Source: Natrinema saccharevitans (GTDB lineage: Archaea; Halobacteriota; Halobacteria; Halobacteriales; Natrialbaceae). Taken from it: 64,000 nucleotides of DNA. Below are positions 24,306-34,536 of the stretch, piece by piece. The first letter of the stretch is position 1. The number at the start of each line of letters is the position of its first letter. The DNA lies in NCBI RefSeq assembly GCF_001953745.1, contig NZ_LWLN01000001.1, forward strand, positions 1,922,001 through 1,986,000. Direction: 5' to 3'. Made by a program: the position numbers and the translations under genes. A model generated the notes under the pieces. It saw nothing but the letters and a program-made list of their open reading frames with translations. It ran no database searches and had not been told where the DNA came from.

Positions 24306-24731
24306 ATGGAGACTGACCAGACCACGTCGACCGCGCCGCGATCGGTCGCGACCGAGGACCGCGACCCCGAGACGACTACCGTGACCGTCCGCTGTACCGG
24401 TCACGTCCGCACCGCCGTCGGGACCCACGAACTCGAATTCACCTTCGAGGGCGACCGCCTGCGGGACTTCCTCGAGAACTTCTTCGCGGTGTACGACCTC
24501 GAGAACATGCTCATCGCCGAGACCGAAGCCGACGCGACCCACAGCGGCTGGGCTCCGGTCCCCGACGACCTGCCCGGCACCTGGCGCAAGAACCCCGAGG
24601 GCGACCAGACCCGGCCCTACGCTCGCGTCTGTGTCAACGGCCGCTTCAACGAACACCTCGGCGGGTTCGAGACGGAACTCGAGGAGGGCGATCGCGTCGC
24701 CCTGATCTATCCGTTTATGTTCTGCTGTTGA
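24306..24731 (+). CDS. MoaD/ThiS-like ubiquitin-fold protein ending in Cys-Cys
   Basis: The 141-residue protein has a beta-grasp pattern with a hydrophobic C-terminal strand, as in MoaD/ThiS sulfur carriers (VRTAVGTHELEFTFEGDRLRDFLENFF at the start, EEGDRVALIYPFMFCC at the end). Classical carriers end in Gly-Gly, which is adenylated and thiocarboxylated. Here the last residues are FMFCC, so the usual E1 chemistry on a terminal glycine looks impossible. Between the strands lies an insert with HSGWAPVPDDLPGTWRKNPEG. I recall such variants near radical-SAM or tungsten-enzyme loci in haloarchaea; that link is supported here only by the radical-SAM genes downstream. Confidence 0.75.
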   Translation: METDQTTSTAPRSVATEDRDPETTTVTVRCTGHVRTAVGTHELEFTFEGDRLRDFLENFFAVYDLENMLIAETEADATHSGWAPVPDDLPGTWRKNPEGDQTRPYARVCVNGRFNEHLGGFETELEEGDRVALIYPFMFCC

Positions 24732-24826
24732 TACGGTTCGGCGTCGCTCCAGTCCGGTCCGACTCGGAACGAGAGGTGAATACGTTCGTCTCGGGACTTA
24801 CCCCCGTCGACGGCCGAGTGACGACT

Positions 24827-24996
24827 ATGACCGAAGACAGCTCCCGCGTCGAACCCCTGACCGCGGCGACAACGGCCACCCCGAGACCTCCGTCCGGGAC
24901 GAACCCGAAACTGCCTTCGACGACCTCCGACTCGAGTACGTCGACCGGTGTGGCTGTGGCGGCCACGTCACCCGCGCGCACGTCCTCGCGGAGTAG
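24827..24996 (+). pseudogene. Frameshifted small CxC protein gene
   Basis: The ATG at 24827 begins a good haloarchaeal start (MTEDSSRVEPL). The protein-like continuation is in another frame: DRGDNGHPETSVRDEPETAFDDLRLEYVDRCGCGGHVTRAHVLAE, stopping at 24994-24996. Restoring one base at about 24855-24859 joins them into a protein of about 56 residues with a CGCGG metal-binding-like turn. Either a single-base deletion has broken the gene or the read has an error. The product is unrecognised. Confidence 0.55.
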
Positions 24997-25068
24997 ATCG
25001 ACCGACGGCGACGGCTCCTTGCAAACGTCTGCCTAGGGGCTATTCGCTCGCGTTTCGTAGCCCCGCCG

Positions 25069-25218
25069 ATGAGTTCTCCCACGACGTCGATCGAGCAACC
25101 GGTCACCTGTCGGCACTGCGGGACGGAAAACGAACACCGCTATACGTACTGTCGACGCTGCACCGGCTACCTGCCGGCGCGGCCCGACTCCCAGCGCCAC
25201 CCCGGCGGCTCGCACTGA
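25069..25218 (+). CDS. Small double-CxxC zinc-ribbon protein
   Basis: A 49-residue frame reads as a zinc ribbon: CRHCGTENEHRYTYCRRC gives two CxxC knuckles separated by ten residues, followed by a short basic tail. Such mini zinc-ribbon proteins are common in haloarchaea and are important for stress, motility or growth in some species, but this one cannot be tied to a role. It converges on the radical-SAM gene, ending 34 bases from that gene's stop. Confidence 0.7.
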   Translation: MSSPTTSIEQPVTCRHCGTENEHRYTYCRRCTGYLPARPDSQRHPGGSH

Positions 25219-25251
25219 ACGGCCCGCTCGACCGTTCGCCGTCCGTCCTCG

Positions 25252-26475
25252 TCAGTCGGCTCCGGCCCCGGCCACGTCGCCGTCGGCCGACCCCGCACCA
25301 GCGACCTCCTCGTCGGTGAGATAACACTGCGGATCCGGCGCGAACAGATCGCCCGTCGTCGAAAGCGCCCGCAGCCGCGACGCGCCGCGACAGATCGACT
25401 TGTACTGACAGTCCGCACACTTGCCGTTCAGGCGCTCCTCGCGGTTCCGCAGGGCCTCGAGCAGCGGGTTCGACTCGTCCTCCCAGATCTCGCCGAAGGG
25501 CCGATCGCGGACGTTCCCGAGGCTGTAGCCCTGCCAGAACTGGGTGAGGTGGACGTTGCCCTGATAGTCGACGTCGGCGATCCGCTCGCCGGTCGGGTCG
25601 CCGCCGTTTCGCTCGAGGTAGTCGTAGACCGCCTGCGCTTTCGCCTCGCCGAACTCCTCGCGGGCGTACTCGACGAGGTAAGCCGCGTCGGCGTAGTTGC
25701 CCACCAGCAGCGTCTCGATCTCCTCGCCGCGGTCGTGATACTCGAGCGTGAGATCCGCGACCCGTGTGACCGCCTCGCGTTTCGCCTCGGGGGAGAGGTC
25801 GGCGTCGACGATCTCGGCGCCGCGGCCGCCGTAGTCCAGGTGGTAGAAACAGAAGCGGTCCAGCCCCTTCTCGGCCAACAGGTCAACCACCCCTTCGAGG
25901 TCGGGCGCGTTGGCCTCGGTGATCGTGTAGCGCAGGCCGGTCTTGAGTCCGACCTCGAGGGAGTTCTCGATGCCGCGGACGGCGGCGTCGAACGCCCCCT
26001 CCTCGCCGCGGAACCGGTCGTTGCGCTCGGGGAGGCCGTCGACCGAGATGCCGGCGTACTGGAGGCCGGCGTCTTTCAGGGCTGCGGCCTTCTCGCGGGT
26101 CAGTAAGGTCCCGTTCGAGGACAGGACCGGACGGATTCCCCGATCGGCGGCGTAGCCGACGAGTTCGATCAGGTCCTCGCGGACCAGCGGTTCGCCCCCG
26201 GAGAAAAGCAGGACTGGCGCGCCGAAGTCGGCGAGCTGATCGATGAACGTCTTGGCCTCGGCCGTCGAGAACTCGCCGGTCGCGGCCTGGTTCTCCGCGC
26301 CGGCGTAGCAGTGCGAACAGTAGAGGTTACACCGGCGTGTGGTGTTCCAGACGACGACCGGGCGGTGCTGTTTCTCGTCGGCGATCTGGGGCTTTTTCGA
26401 CTCGTCGGCCGCGTCGTAGCGTAGTCCGTCACCCTCGGCGTCGAGATCACAGAGCAACTTACTGATCGAGATCAC
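25252..26475 (-). CDS. AhbC-like radical SAM/SPASM protein
   Basis: The 407-residue enzyme has the [4Fe-4S]-SAM motif CNLYCSHC (RRCNLYCSHCYAG), the GGEP motif in LLFSGGEPLVRED, and a C-terminal SPASM region with CADCQYKSICRGASRLRAL and DPQCYLTDEE for auxiliary clusters. The N-terminus (MISISKLLCDLDAEGDGLRYD) and the end strongly recall AhbC, the 12,18-didecarboxysiroheme deacetylase of the alternative haem pathway. Its position beside an Htur_1727-type candidate RiPP would instead suggest peptide modification. The GTG start overlaps the partner's stop (GTGA), so translation is coupled. AhbC assignment is by similarity remembered, not searched. Confidence 0.82.
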   Translation of the reverse strand: MISISKLLCDLDAEGDGLRYDAADESKKPQIADEKQHRPVVVWNTTRRCNLYCSHCYAGAENQAATGEFSTAEAKTFIDQLADFGAPVLLFSGGEPLVREDLIELVGYAADRGIRPVLSSNGTLLTREKAAALKDAGLQYAGISVDGLPERNDRFRGEEGAFDAAVRGIENSLEVGLKTGLRYTITEANAPDLEGVVDLLAEKGLDRFCFYHLDYGGRGAEIVDADLSPEAKREAVTRVADLTLEYHDRGEEIETLLVGNYADAAYLVEYAREEFGEAKAQAVYDYLERNGGDPTGERIADVDYQGNVHLTQFWQGYSLGNVRDRPFGEIWEDESNPLLEALRNREERLNGKCADCQYKSICRGASRLRALSTTGDLFAPDPQCYLTDEEVAGAGSADGDVAGAGAD

Positions 26476-26834
26476 AGGCTGTTCACCTCCGACGCGCCGG
26501 CCGTCTCCTCGTAGACGCGCGGTTCGTCGTCGGCGTCGTCATCGTCGGCGTCGCGGGCGCCGGTGCCATCGCCGGGCCGTTCCTCGGCATCGGCAGCCAG
26601 TCCTCGCGTCGAGAACCGTTCGACCGATTCCGCAGGGCAGACCCACAGATCGACGGCGTACCAGCCGAACAGGCGAGCGGCGTGTTCGTGGACTTCCGTC
26701 GCGCTGGCCGCGGCGACGCTACCGACGTGGCGCATCGGATCGCCCGCCTCGTTGCGGACGAAGACCTCCCACTGGGGCGTCGGGTTCCCGCGTTCGTCGC
26801 TGTCGACCGCGGCGCGGCGTGCTTTCTCGACCAT
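26472..26834 (-). CDS. Htur_1727 family radical-SAM-partnered protein (candidate RiPP)
   Basis: The 120-residue protein fits the haloarchaeal family defined by its place next to radical-SAM genes (I recall the name Htur_1727 family rSAM-partnered candidate RiPP). The N-terminal part is compact (VEKARRAAVDSDERGNPTPQWEVFVRNEAGDPMRHVGSVAAASATEVHEHAARLFGWYAVDLWVCPAESVERFS). The tail is a disordered acidic stretch ending VYEETAGASEVNSL. It is translated immediately upstream of, and coupled to, the SPASM enzyme. Only one Cys is present, so a multi-thioether peptide is unlikely; the first half looks like a folded partner rather than a leader peptide. Confidence 0.8.
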   Translation of the reverse strand: MVEKARRAAVDSDERGNPTPQWEVFVRNEAGDPMRHVGSVAAASATEVHEHAARLFGWYAVDLWVCPAESVERFSTRGLAADAEERPGDGTGARDADDDDADDEPRVYEETAGASEVNSL

Positions 26835-26981
26835 ATCGGTGTCTTCGGGACGAAAACGAAGGCCGTTGCGCGACCTCCCAACGCACGGGAATTCCCCGCC
26901 CCCGGCCCGAACATCTTCCGGTCTTCCCGACCCGCAGGAACAGGAGCGGCGTTTTCGGTCCGCCGGTACCGAAGTCCCGCC

Positions 26982-27452
26982 ATGCGCCCCGGCACCCTCG
27001 ACACGTCCGAACGGCCGGTCGTCCTCATCTGGGAACTCACCCAGGCCTGTGGCCTTGCCTGTGACCACTGTCGGGCCGACGCCAAGCCCCAGCGCCACCC
27101 CGACGAACTCTCGACCCCCGAGGGGAAGGCGCTACTCGAGGACGCGGCCGCGTTCGGCGACGGCCAGTTGATCGTCCTCTCGGGCGGCGACCCGCTCGTC
27201 CGCGACGACGTCCCGGAGCTGATCGCCCACGGCGACGATCTTGGCCTGCGGTTGACGATCTCCTCAGCGGGACCGGCTCGCTGACCGCCGATCGGATCGA
27301 GGAGATGGCCGACGCCGGGCTCAAGCGGATGGCCGTCAGCCTCGGCGGGGCCTCGCCAGAGACCCACGAGGCCTTCCGCGGCGGGGGCGGCAGCTTCGAG
27401 GAGACGATCAGGGCCGTCGAGGACGCCCGCGAGGCCGGGTTTCCAGTCCAAG
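26982..27452 (+). pseudogene. Decayed radical SAM gene (TIGR04053/AhbD-like)
   Basis: The frame opens with LIWELTQACGLACDHCRADA, an intact CxxxCxxC radical-SAM motif, and continues to LSGGDPLVRDDVPELI, as in the TIGR04053/AhbD-like family. At about 27266-27269 the frame breaks and a stop follows. The protein resumes in another frame as GTGSLTADRIEEMADAGLKRMAVSLGGASPETHEAFRGGGGSFEETIRAVEDAREAGFPVQ. Similarity then ends abruptly near 27452, so about half of the enzyme, including any SPASM domain, is missing. No continuation is visible in the 216 bases up to pccA. It is divergent from the candidate RiPP gene, with a 147-base gap. Confidence 0.82.
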
Positions 27453-27668
27453 AGGTTTTCGACCAGCGACTGATCGACACTCGTTCTCCGCGACGGTTTC
27501 GCCGCCGCTCGAGGCGCGTTACCGGTGACTACCGAGGAGCGGATCCGAGAGAACCGAATCGGAAACGGCCACGAGCGCAAGTCGGTCCTCGCCGACGTCG
27601 CGTGCGATCGGTCGGTGGGCGGGACCTGTCGTCGCCGTTCTGCGAAGACGTTCGTCCGCTGGCGGGCG

Positions 27669-29513
<1,845 letters not shown>

Positions 29514-29700
29514 TCCTGTGAGAACCGTCGGCAGGGCCCTACCTTACTTTTTCGCAACGGGTTCGACAACGCGTCAGTTTTTGCCAGTTGACGGCCCCGA
29601 CCGCCGTCGGCTCGAGTCGGACCCGGCGACCGCGACCTCACAGGGCAGACCCATGCTAGTTATGGGCAACCGTTATCCGATCACGGCCCCTGATTCAGGC

Positions 29701-30855
29701 ATGTCCGAGTTCGTACCCGGTCCGTTGCAGACCCAGTCGGTTCTGGAGGACCCGCTCTTGCTGATCGGTGCCGTCGTCTTGCTCCTCGTGGTGATCACGG
29801 TCTGGCAGATGGTCGAGATCGTCGACGCCTACGATCGGGCCGCACTGACCGTCTTCGGCGAGTATCGCAAACTGCTCGAGCCGGGGCTGAACATCGTGCC
29901 GCCGTTCGTCTCCCGGATCTACACGTTCGACATGCGGACCCAGACGCTGGACGTGCCCCAGCAGGAGGCCATCACGCGGGACAACTCCCCCGTCACGGCC
30001 GACGCCGTCGTCTACATCCGGGTGATGAACGCCAAACGCGCCTTCCTCGAGGTCGACGACTACCAGCGCGCCGTCTCGAATCTGGCCCAGACGACCCTGC
30101 GGGCCGTGATCGGTGACATGGAACTCGACGACACCCTCTCGCGGCGGGAGATGATCAACGAGCGCATCCGTCAGGAACTCGACGAGCCCACCGACGAGTG
30201 GGGCATCCGCGTCGAGAGCGTCGAAGTCCGCGAGGTCACCCCCTCCGCGGGCGTCAAGGGCGCGATGGAGGAACAGACCTCCGCCGAGCGCCGCCGCCGC
30301 GCGATGATCCTCGAGGCACAGGGGGAACGCCGCAGCGCCGTCGAGAAAGCGGAAGGGGACAAGCAGTCGAACATCATCCGCGCCCAGGGGGAGAAACAGA
30401 GCCAGATTCTCGAGTCCCAGGGTGACGCGATCTCGACTGTGTTGCGGGCTCGCTCCGCCGAGTCGATGGGCGAGCGTGCGGTCATCGACAAGGGGATGGA
30501 GACCCTGGCCGAGATCGGCCATGGCGAGTCGACGACGTTCGTCATGCCCCAGGAACTCACCTCGCTGGTCGGCCGCTACGGCAAGCACCTCTCGGGCAGC
30601 GACGTGGAGGGCAACGGCACTGACCTCGAGAGCCTCGAGTTCGACGACGAGACCCGCGAACTGATCGGGCTGGACGACATCGCGGACATCATCGGCGAGA
30701 TCGACGAGCAGGCCGAGATGGACGTCGAAGCGATGGAAGAGCAGGCCCGGGCGATCAAGGAGGGTCAGGACGTGGGCATGGAGGCCGAAGAGCCGATCAC
30801 CATGTCCGACCCCGACGACGAATCGGAGCCGGAACTGGGATCGGATTCGGAGTAG
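29701..30855 (+). CDS. Stomatin-like SPFH/band 7 membrane protein
   Basis: The 384-residue protein has an N-terminal membrane helix (about residues 19-38, LLLIGAVVLLLVVITVWQMV). The SPFH domain follows (YDRAALTVFGEYRKLLEPGLNIVPPFVSRIYTFDMRTQTLDVPQQEAITRDNSPVTADAVVYIRVMNAKRA), then a long coiled-coil segment (EAQGERRSAVEKAEGDKQSNIIRAQGEKQSQILESQGDA) and an acidic tail. Such proteins form oligomeric membrane scaffolds and often partner NfeD or membrane proteases, though no NfeD gene is adjacent. An in-frame ATG 13 or 16 codons upstream is possible. It sits between pccA and pccX on the opposite strand. Confidence 0.9.
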   Translation: MSEFVPGPLQTQSVLEDPLLLIGAVVLLLVVITVWQMVEIVDAYDRAALTVFGEYRKLLEPGLNIVPPFVSRIYTFDMRTQTLDVPQQEAITRDNSPVTADAVVYIRVMNAKRAFLEVDDYQRAVSNLAQTTLRAVIGDMELDDTLSRREMINERIRQELDEPTDEWGIRVESVEVREVTPSAGVKGAMEEQTSAERRRRAMILEAQGERRSAVEKAEGDKQSNIIRAQGEKQSQILESQGDAISTVLRARSAESMGERAVIDKGMETLAEIGHGESTTFVMPQELTSLVGRYGKHLSGSDVEGNGTDLESLEFDDETRELIGLDDIADIIGEIDEQAEMDVEAMEEQARAIKEGQDVGMEAEEPITMSDPDDESEPELGSDSE

Positions 30856-30912
30856 CGTCGGTAGCGGTTCGCTCGCGTGCTCGAGGAGTCAGCGAAACGG
30901 GCCCGCGGTGAG

Positions 30913-31266
30913 TTAGAACTGCTCGGTCCGTCCCGCCGCCGACCACGCGTCGGTCGGCGCGCCGCGGGGCACGCGGACGGTCCGGTGTTGCTGTGCGCGG
31001 ACCCGGCCGGCGAAGGCCCACCGCTTGTCGTCCCACGTCTCCTCGCCCTCGGCGGCGGCCGCGGCGGCCGCGAGCGCGTGATCGTGGAGGTGGGCACCGA
31101 TCGCGGCCGCGATGGCCGCAGTCTCGTCCTCGTCGGCGTCGTCGGGCAGGTCGATCGAGACGTCGCCGGGCACGGCCGCCTCGAGGCCCGTCGACGCACC
31201 GTCGTCCCCCTCGCTGCCCGCGTCGGCGGCCCGGTCGTCGGCCGACGGCTGTTGCTGGGTGGTCAT
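30913..31266 (-). CDS. pccX: PccX-like small subunit of acyl-CoA carboxylase
   Basis: The 117-residue protein follows the carboxyltransferase gene after one base. It has an acidic N-terminus, then a helix of alternating Ala/His ([28 protein letters not shown]) and the motif [38 protein letters not shown]. The W..KRWAFAGR pattern recalls the epsilon-like PccX described as essential for propionyl-CoA carboxylase in Haloferax mediterranei. It is expected to bridge or stabilise the biotin carboxylase and carboxyltransferase subunits. Confidence 0.85.
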   Translation of the reverse strand: MTTQQQPSADDRAADAGSEGDDGASTGLEAAVPGDVSIDLPDDADEDETAAIAAAIGAHLHDHALAAAAAAAEGEETWDDKRWAFAGRVRAQQHRTVRVPRGAPTDAWSAAGRTEQF

Positions 31267-31267
31267 G

Positions 31268-32818
31268 TTACAGCGGGATGTTGCCGTGTTTCTTGTCCGG
31301 GTTCTGTTCGCGCTTGGTCTCGAGCATCTCGAGGTCGCGGATCAGCCGCGGCCGGGTTTCGGTCGGGACGATGACGTCGTCGAGGAAGCCCTTGTCCGTC
31401 GCGGTGTAGGGGTTGGCGAACTCCTCGCGGTACTCCTCGATGAGTTCGTCGCGCAGTTCGTCGGGGTTGTCGGCCTCCTCGAGTTCCTCGCGGTAGAGGA
31501 TGTTGACCGCGCCCTGTGGGCCCATGACGGCGATCTCGGCGGTCGGCCAGGCGTAGTTGACGTCCGCGCCGAGGTTCTTCGAGGCCATGACGCAGTAGGC
31601 CCCGCCGTAGGCCTTCCGGGTGATGACGGTCAGCAGGGGAACGGTCGCCTCGGCGTAGGCGTAGAGCAGTTTCGCGCCGTGGCGGATGATCCCGCGGTGT
31701 TCCTGGTCGGTCCCGGGCATGTAGCCGGGGACGTCGACGAAGGTGACGATCGGGATGTTAAAGGAGTCACAGAAGCGGACGAACCGCGAGGCCTTCATCG
31801 AGGCGTCGACGGTCAGCGTGCCGGCGTTGACCCGTGGCTGGTTGGCGACGAGACCGACCGAGCGACCGTCGAGTCGGCCGAAGCCGACGACGATGTTCTG
31901 TGCGAAGTTGTCCGCGACCTCGAAGAAGGAGCCCTCGTCGACCACCGAGTCGATGACGTTGGTCATGTCGTAGGGCTTCTGGGGACTCGGGGGGACGATG
32001 TCCTTGAGCTGCTCGTCGCGGCGGTCGGGGTCGTCCCAGGGCTCGACGCGGGGCGGGTCCTCGACGTTGTTCTGCGGGAGATAGGAGAGGAGTCGCTTGA
32101 TGTCGTCCAGAGCCTGCTCTTCGCTCTCGCAGGCGAACTGGGCGACGCCGGTCTTGTTCGCGTGAGTCATCGCGCCGCCGAGTTCCTCGTGGGAGACTTC
32201 CTCCCCGGTGACGGTCTTGGTGACACCGGGCCCGGTGATGTACATGTGGCTGGTGTCTTTGACCATGAAGATGAAGTCGGTGATCGCCGGGGAGTAGACG
32301 GCCCCGCCGGCACACGGCCCCATCGTCGCGGAGATCTGGGGGACGACGCCGCTGGCTTCCTGGTTGCGGCGGAAGATCTCGGTGTAGCCGGCGAGGCTCT
32401 TGACGCCTTCCTGAATGCGGGCCCCGGCGGAGTCGTTGAGCCCGATGACGGGCGCGCCGACCTCCATCGCCATATCCATGACCTTACAGACCTTCTCGGC
32501 GAAGACCTCGCCGAGCGACCCCCCGAAGACGGTGAAGTCGTGGGCGAAGACGAACGTCGTTCGCCCGTTGACCTCGCCGTAGCCCGTGACGACGCCGTCG
32601 CCCGGGACCTTCTTCTCCTCCATCCCGAACTGGCTCGTCTGGTGGGTCCGGAGCTGGTCGAACTCCGTGAACGTGCCGTCGTCGAGGAAGTAGTCGATCC
32701 GCTCGCGGGCGGTCATCTTCCCCTTGTCGTGTTGCTTCTCGATCCGCGCTTCGCCGCCGCCTTTGCGTGCCTCTTCGCGGAGCTCCTCGAGTTCGTCGAT
32801 GCGGTCTTCCATCGTCAT
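31268..32818 (-). CDS. pccB: Acyl-CoA carboxylase carboxyltransferase subunit
   Basis: The 516-residue crotonase-fold subunit has [20 protein letters not shown] and the first oxyanion region with [27 protein letters not shown]. The acyl-CoA-binding glycines are in [17 protein letters not shown], and the second half has [32 protein letters not shown] and [16 protein letters not shown]. It transfers the carboxyl group from biotin to acetyl- or propionyl-CoA. Start at 32818 ([17 protein letters not shown]); two codons downstream is another ATG. A T-rich stretch about 50 bases upstream is the likely promoter. Confidence 0.95.
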   Translation of the reverse strand: MTMEDRIDELEELREEARKGGGEARIEKQHDKGKMTARERIDYFLDDGTFTEFDQLRTHQTSQFGMEEKKVPGDGVVTGYGEVNGRTTFVFAHDFTVFGGSLGEVFAEKVCKVMDMAMEVGAPVIGLNDSAGARIQEGVKSLAGYTEIFRRNQEASGVVPQISATMGPCAGGAVYSPAITDFIFMVKDTSHMYITGPGVTKTVTGEEVSHEELGGAMTHANKTGVAQFACESEEQALDDIKRLLSYLPQNNVEDPPRVEPWDDPDRRDEQLKDIVPPSPQKPYDMTNVIDSVVDEGSFFEVADNFAQNIVVGFGRLDGRSVGLVANQPRVNAGTLTVDASMKASRFVRFCDSFNIPIVTFVDVPGYMPGTDQEHRGIIRHGAKLLYAYAEATVPLLTVITRKAYGGAYCVMASKNLGADVNYAWPTAEIAVMGPQGAVNILYREELEEADNPDELRDELIEEYREEFANPYTATDKGFLDDVIVPTETRPRLIRDLEMLETKREQNPDKKHGNIPL

Positions 32819-33165
32819 AGGGAAACCCTCCCGTGGCGACTCATTGGCCGTGGCAACGGCCACCGGAATAAAAAACGTTCTGTAACTCGTATTATTTCCC
32901 ATGAGGGTTCGGGTGTTGTCGTATCACACGGGACGGCAGCCGACCGGCCGTAGTTTCGCTCGGTCGCGGCCGAGAGTTCGATTCGGCCGGAGTGACGACC
33001 GCTTGGTGTGAACTATCTTCCCATTGTGAACAGGTATTCCGTATCATACGTTTCGATTCGTGAATAAATACGGGACGAATTATGACAGATAACACTGAAA
33101 GCGGAAAATACTGAATATAGTCCTCGAATGTAAGGTTTTAAGGGATGGTGAGAAAGGGTTAAACC
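32819..33165. other. Divergent intergenic region between pccB and the NSS transporter
   Basis: This 347-base AT-rich region carries both promoters. For the transporter, gttttaagg at 33135-33143 lies about 27 bases before its ATG. For pccB, the minus-strand T-run near 32866-32880 is the best candidate. A ten-codon frame (MTDNTESGKY, 33081-33113) precedes the transporter but has no supporting signal. Confidence 0.5.
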
Positions 33166-34515
33166 ATGGCAGAACGCGAAACATGGGCAACGAGAGCGGG
33201 GTTCATCCTCGCCGCGGTCGGCAGTGCAGTGGGATTGGGTAACGTCTGGCGGTTCCCGTATCAAGTCGGCGAGTTCGGCGGCGCGGCGTTCCTCGTCGTG
33301 TACCTCGCTTTGATCGCGGTCATCGGGTTCCCGGTGATCCTGGTCGAGTTCACCGTCGGCCGGTACACGGATCGGAATCCCGTCGGCGCGCTCAAGCAGA
33401 TCGGCACGGGTTCGTGGCAGCGGATCGGGTGGGTGTTCGTCCTCGCGGGCTTCGTTATCCTCTCGTACTACAGCGTCATCGCTGGCTGGGTTTTGCAGTA
33501 CACCGTCTACGGACTGCAAGGGAACTACGCCGCAGACGGTGCGGCGCAGTTCGGCGCGACGACCGGGGGAATGACGTCGGTCCTCACACACGCGATTTTC
33601 ATGGCGGCCGTCATCGCCGTCGTCGGGTTCGGGATCCGGCGCGGTATCGAATTCTCCGTGAAGCTGATGGTTCCCGCGATCATCATCCTCCTGGTCGGAC
33701 TGGCGGTCTACGCCGGCACACTCTCGAGTGCCGGTGAAGCCTACGCGTACTACCTCTCGCCCGATCTGGGTACGATCGCCGCGAACTGGACGGATATCTT
33801 ACCCGCAGCAGCCGCACAGGCGTTCTTCACGCTCTCGCTCGGGATGGGCGTGATGATTACCTACGCATCCTACCTCGGAGAGGATCGTAACCTCGCCAAA
33901 GACGCCGTCATCATCGTCGGATTGGACACGGCGATCGCGTTCACCGTCGGCCTCGTCGCGTTCCCGGTCCTCTTCTCCGGCGACCTCGCCGTCGCCGACA
34001 TCGTCGCAATCGGCGACGGTCCGGGATTCATCTTCATCGCGCTTTCGCAGGCGTTTAGCAACATTCCCTTCGGTAGCGTTCTCGGGGCGGTCTTCTTCGG
34101 TACCGTCACCATCGCGGCGCTCTCGAGCGCGATCAGTATCATGGAAGTCGTTGTTTCCTACCTGATCGACGAACGCGATGTGGACCGCGTCCCGGCGACG
34201 CTGCTTCTCGGGACTGCGATATTCCTCGTCGGCGCTCCCGTCGCGTACGACGGGAGCCTCTCGTGGCTCACGGTCTACGACGAACTCGCTAACAACATCC
34301 TGCTCATCCTCGGAGCACTGTTGTTATCCATCTACATCGGCTGGGTCCAGACCGACATCGGCCTCGAGGAACTCGGCAAGGGGATCCGAAACCTCGGCGG
34401 GTGGGGAACGGCCTGGATCTGGGCCCTCCGAGTGCCCGTCGTCGTCACGCTGGTCGTGATCCTCGGACTGAACGCGATCGGTGCGTACGAAGCGATCAGC
34501 GGTATCCTCGGCTGA
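33166..34515 (+). CDS. Sodium-dependent transporter, NSS/SNF family
   Basis: The 449-residue protein has about 11-12 membrane helices. It carries the first-helix sodium/substrate motif GSAVGLGNVWRFPY, followed by GGAAFLVVYLALIAVIGFPVILVEFTVGRY, typical of the neurotransmitter:sodium symporter (LeuT-like) family. The unwound sixth-helix region reads AFFTLSLGMGVMITYASYL. These proteins cotransport Na+ with amino acids or similar small molecules, fitting a sodium-rich habitat; the substrate is unknown. A TATA element at the leaderless distance supports the ATG at 33166. Confidence 0.95.
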   Translation: MAERETWATRAGFILAAVGSAVGLGNVWRFPYQVGEFGGAAFLVVYLALIAVIGFPVILVEFTVGRYTDRNPVGALKQIGTGSWQRIGWVFVLAGFVILSYYSVIAGWVLQYTVYGLQGNYAADGAAQFGATTGGMTSVLTHAIFMAAVIAVVGFGIRRGIEFSVKLMVPAIIILLVGLAVYAGTLSSAGEAYAYYLSPDLGTIAANWTDILPAAAAQAFFTLSLGMGVMITYASYLGEDRNLAKDAVIIVGLDTAIAFTVGLVAFPVLFSGDLAVADIVAIGDGPGFIFIALSQAFSNIPFGSVLGAVFFGTVTIAALSSAISIMEVVVSYLIDERDVDRVPATLLLGTAIFLVGAPVAYDGSLSWLTVYDELANNILLILGALLLSIYIGWVQTDIGLEELGKGIRNLGGWGTAWIWALRVPVVVTLVVILGLNAIGAYEAISGILG

Positions 34516-34536
34516 TCGGCGGTCCGTTTTCGCCGA

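Noticed and set aside
31112..32953. Long plus-strand open frame opposite pccB and pccX
   Set aside because: Shadow frame; the minus strand carries a clear carboxyltransferase.
33081..33113. Ten-codon frame MTDNTESGKY upstream of the NSS transporter
   Set aside because: Too short, and the transporter has its own leaderless promoter just downstream; no evidence of a leader peptide.
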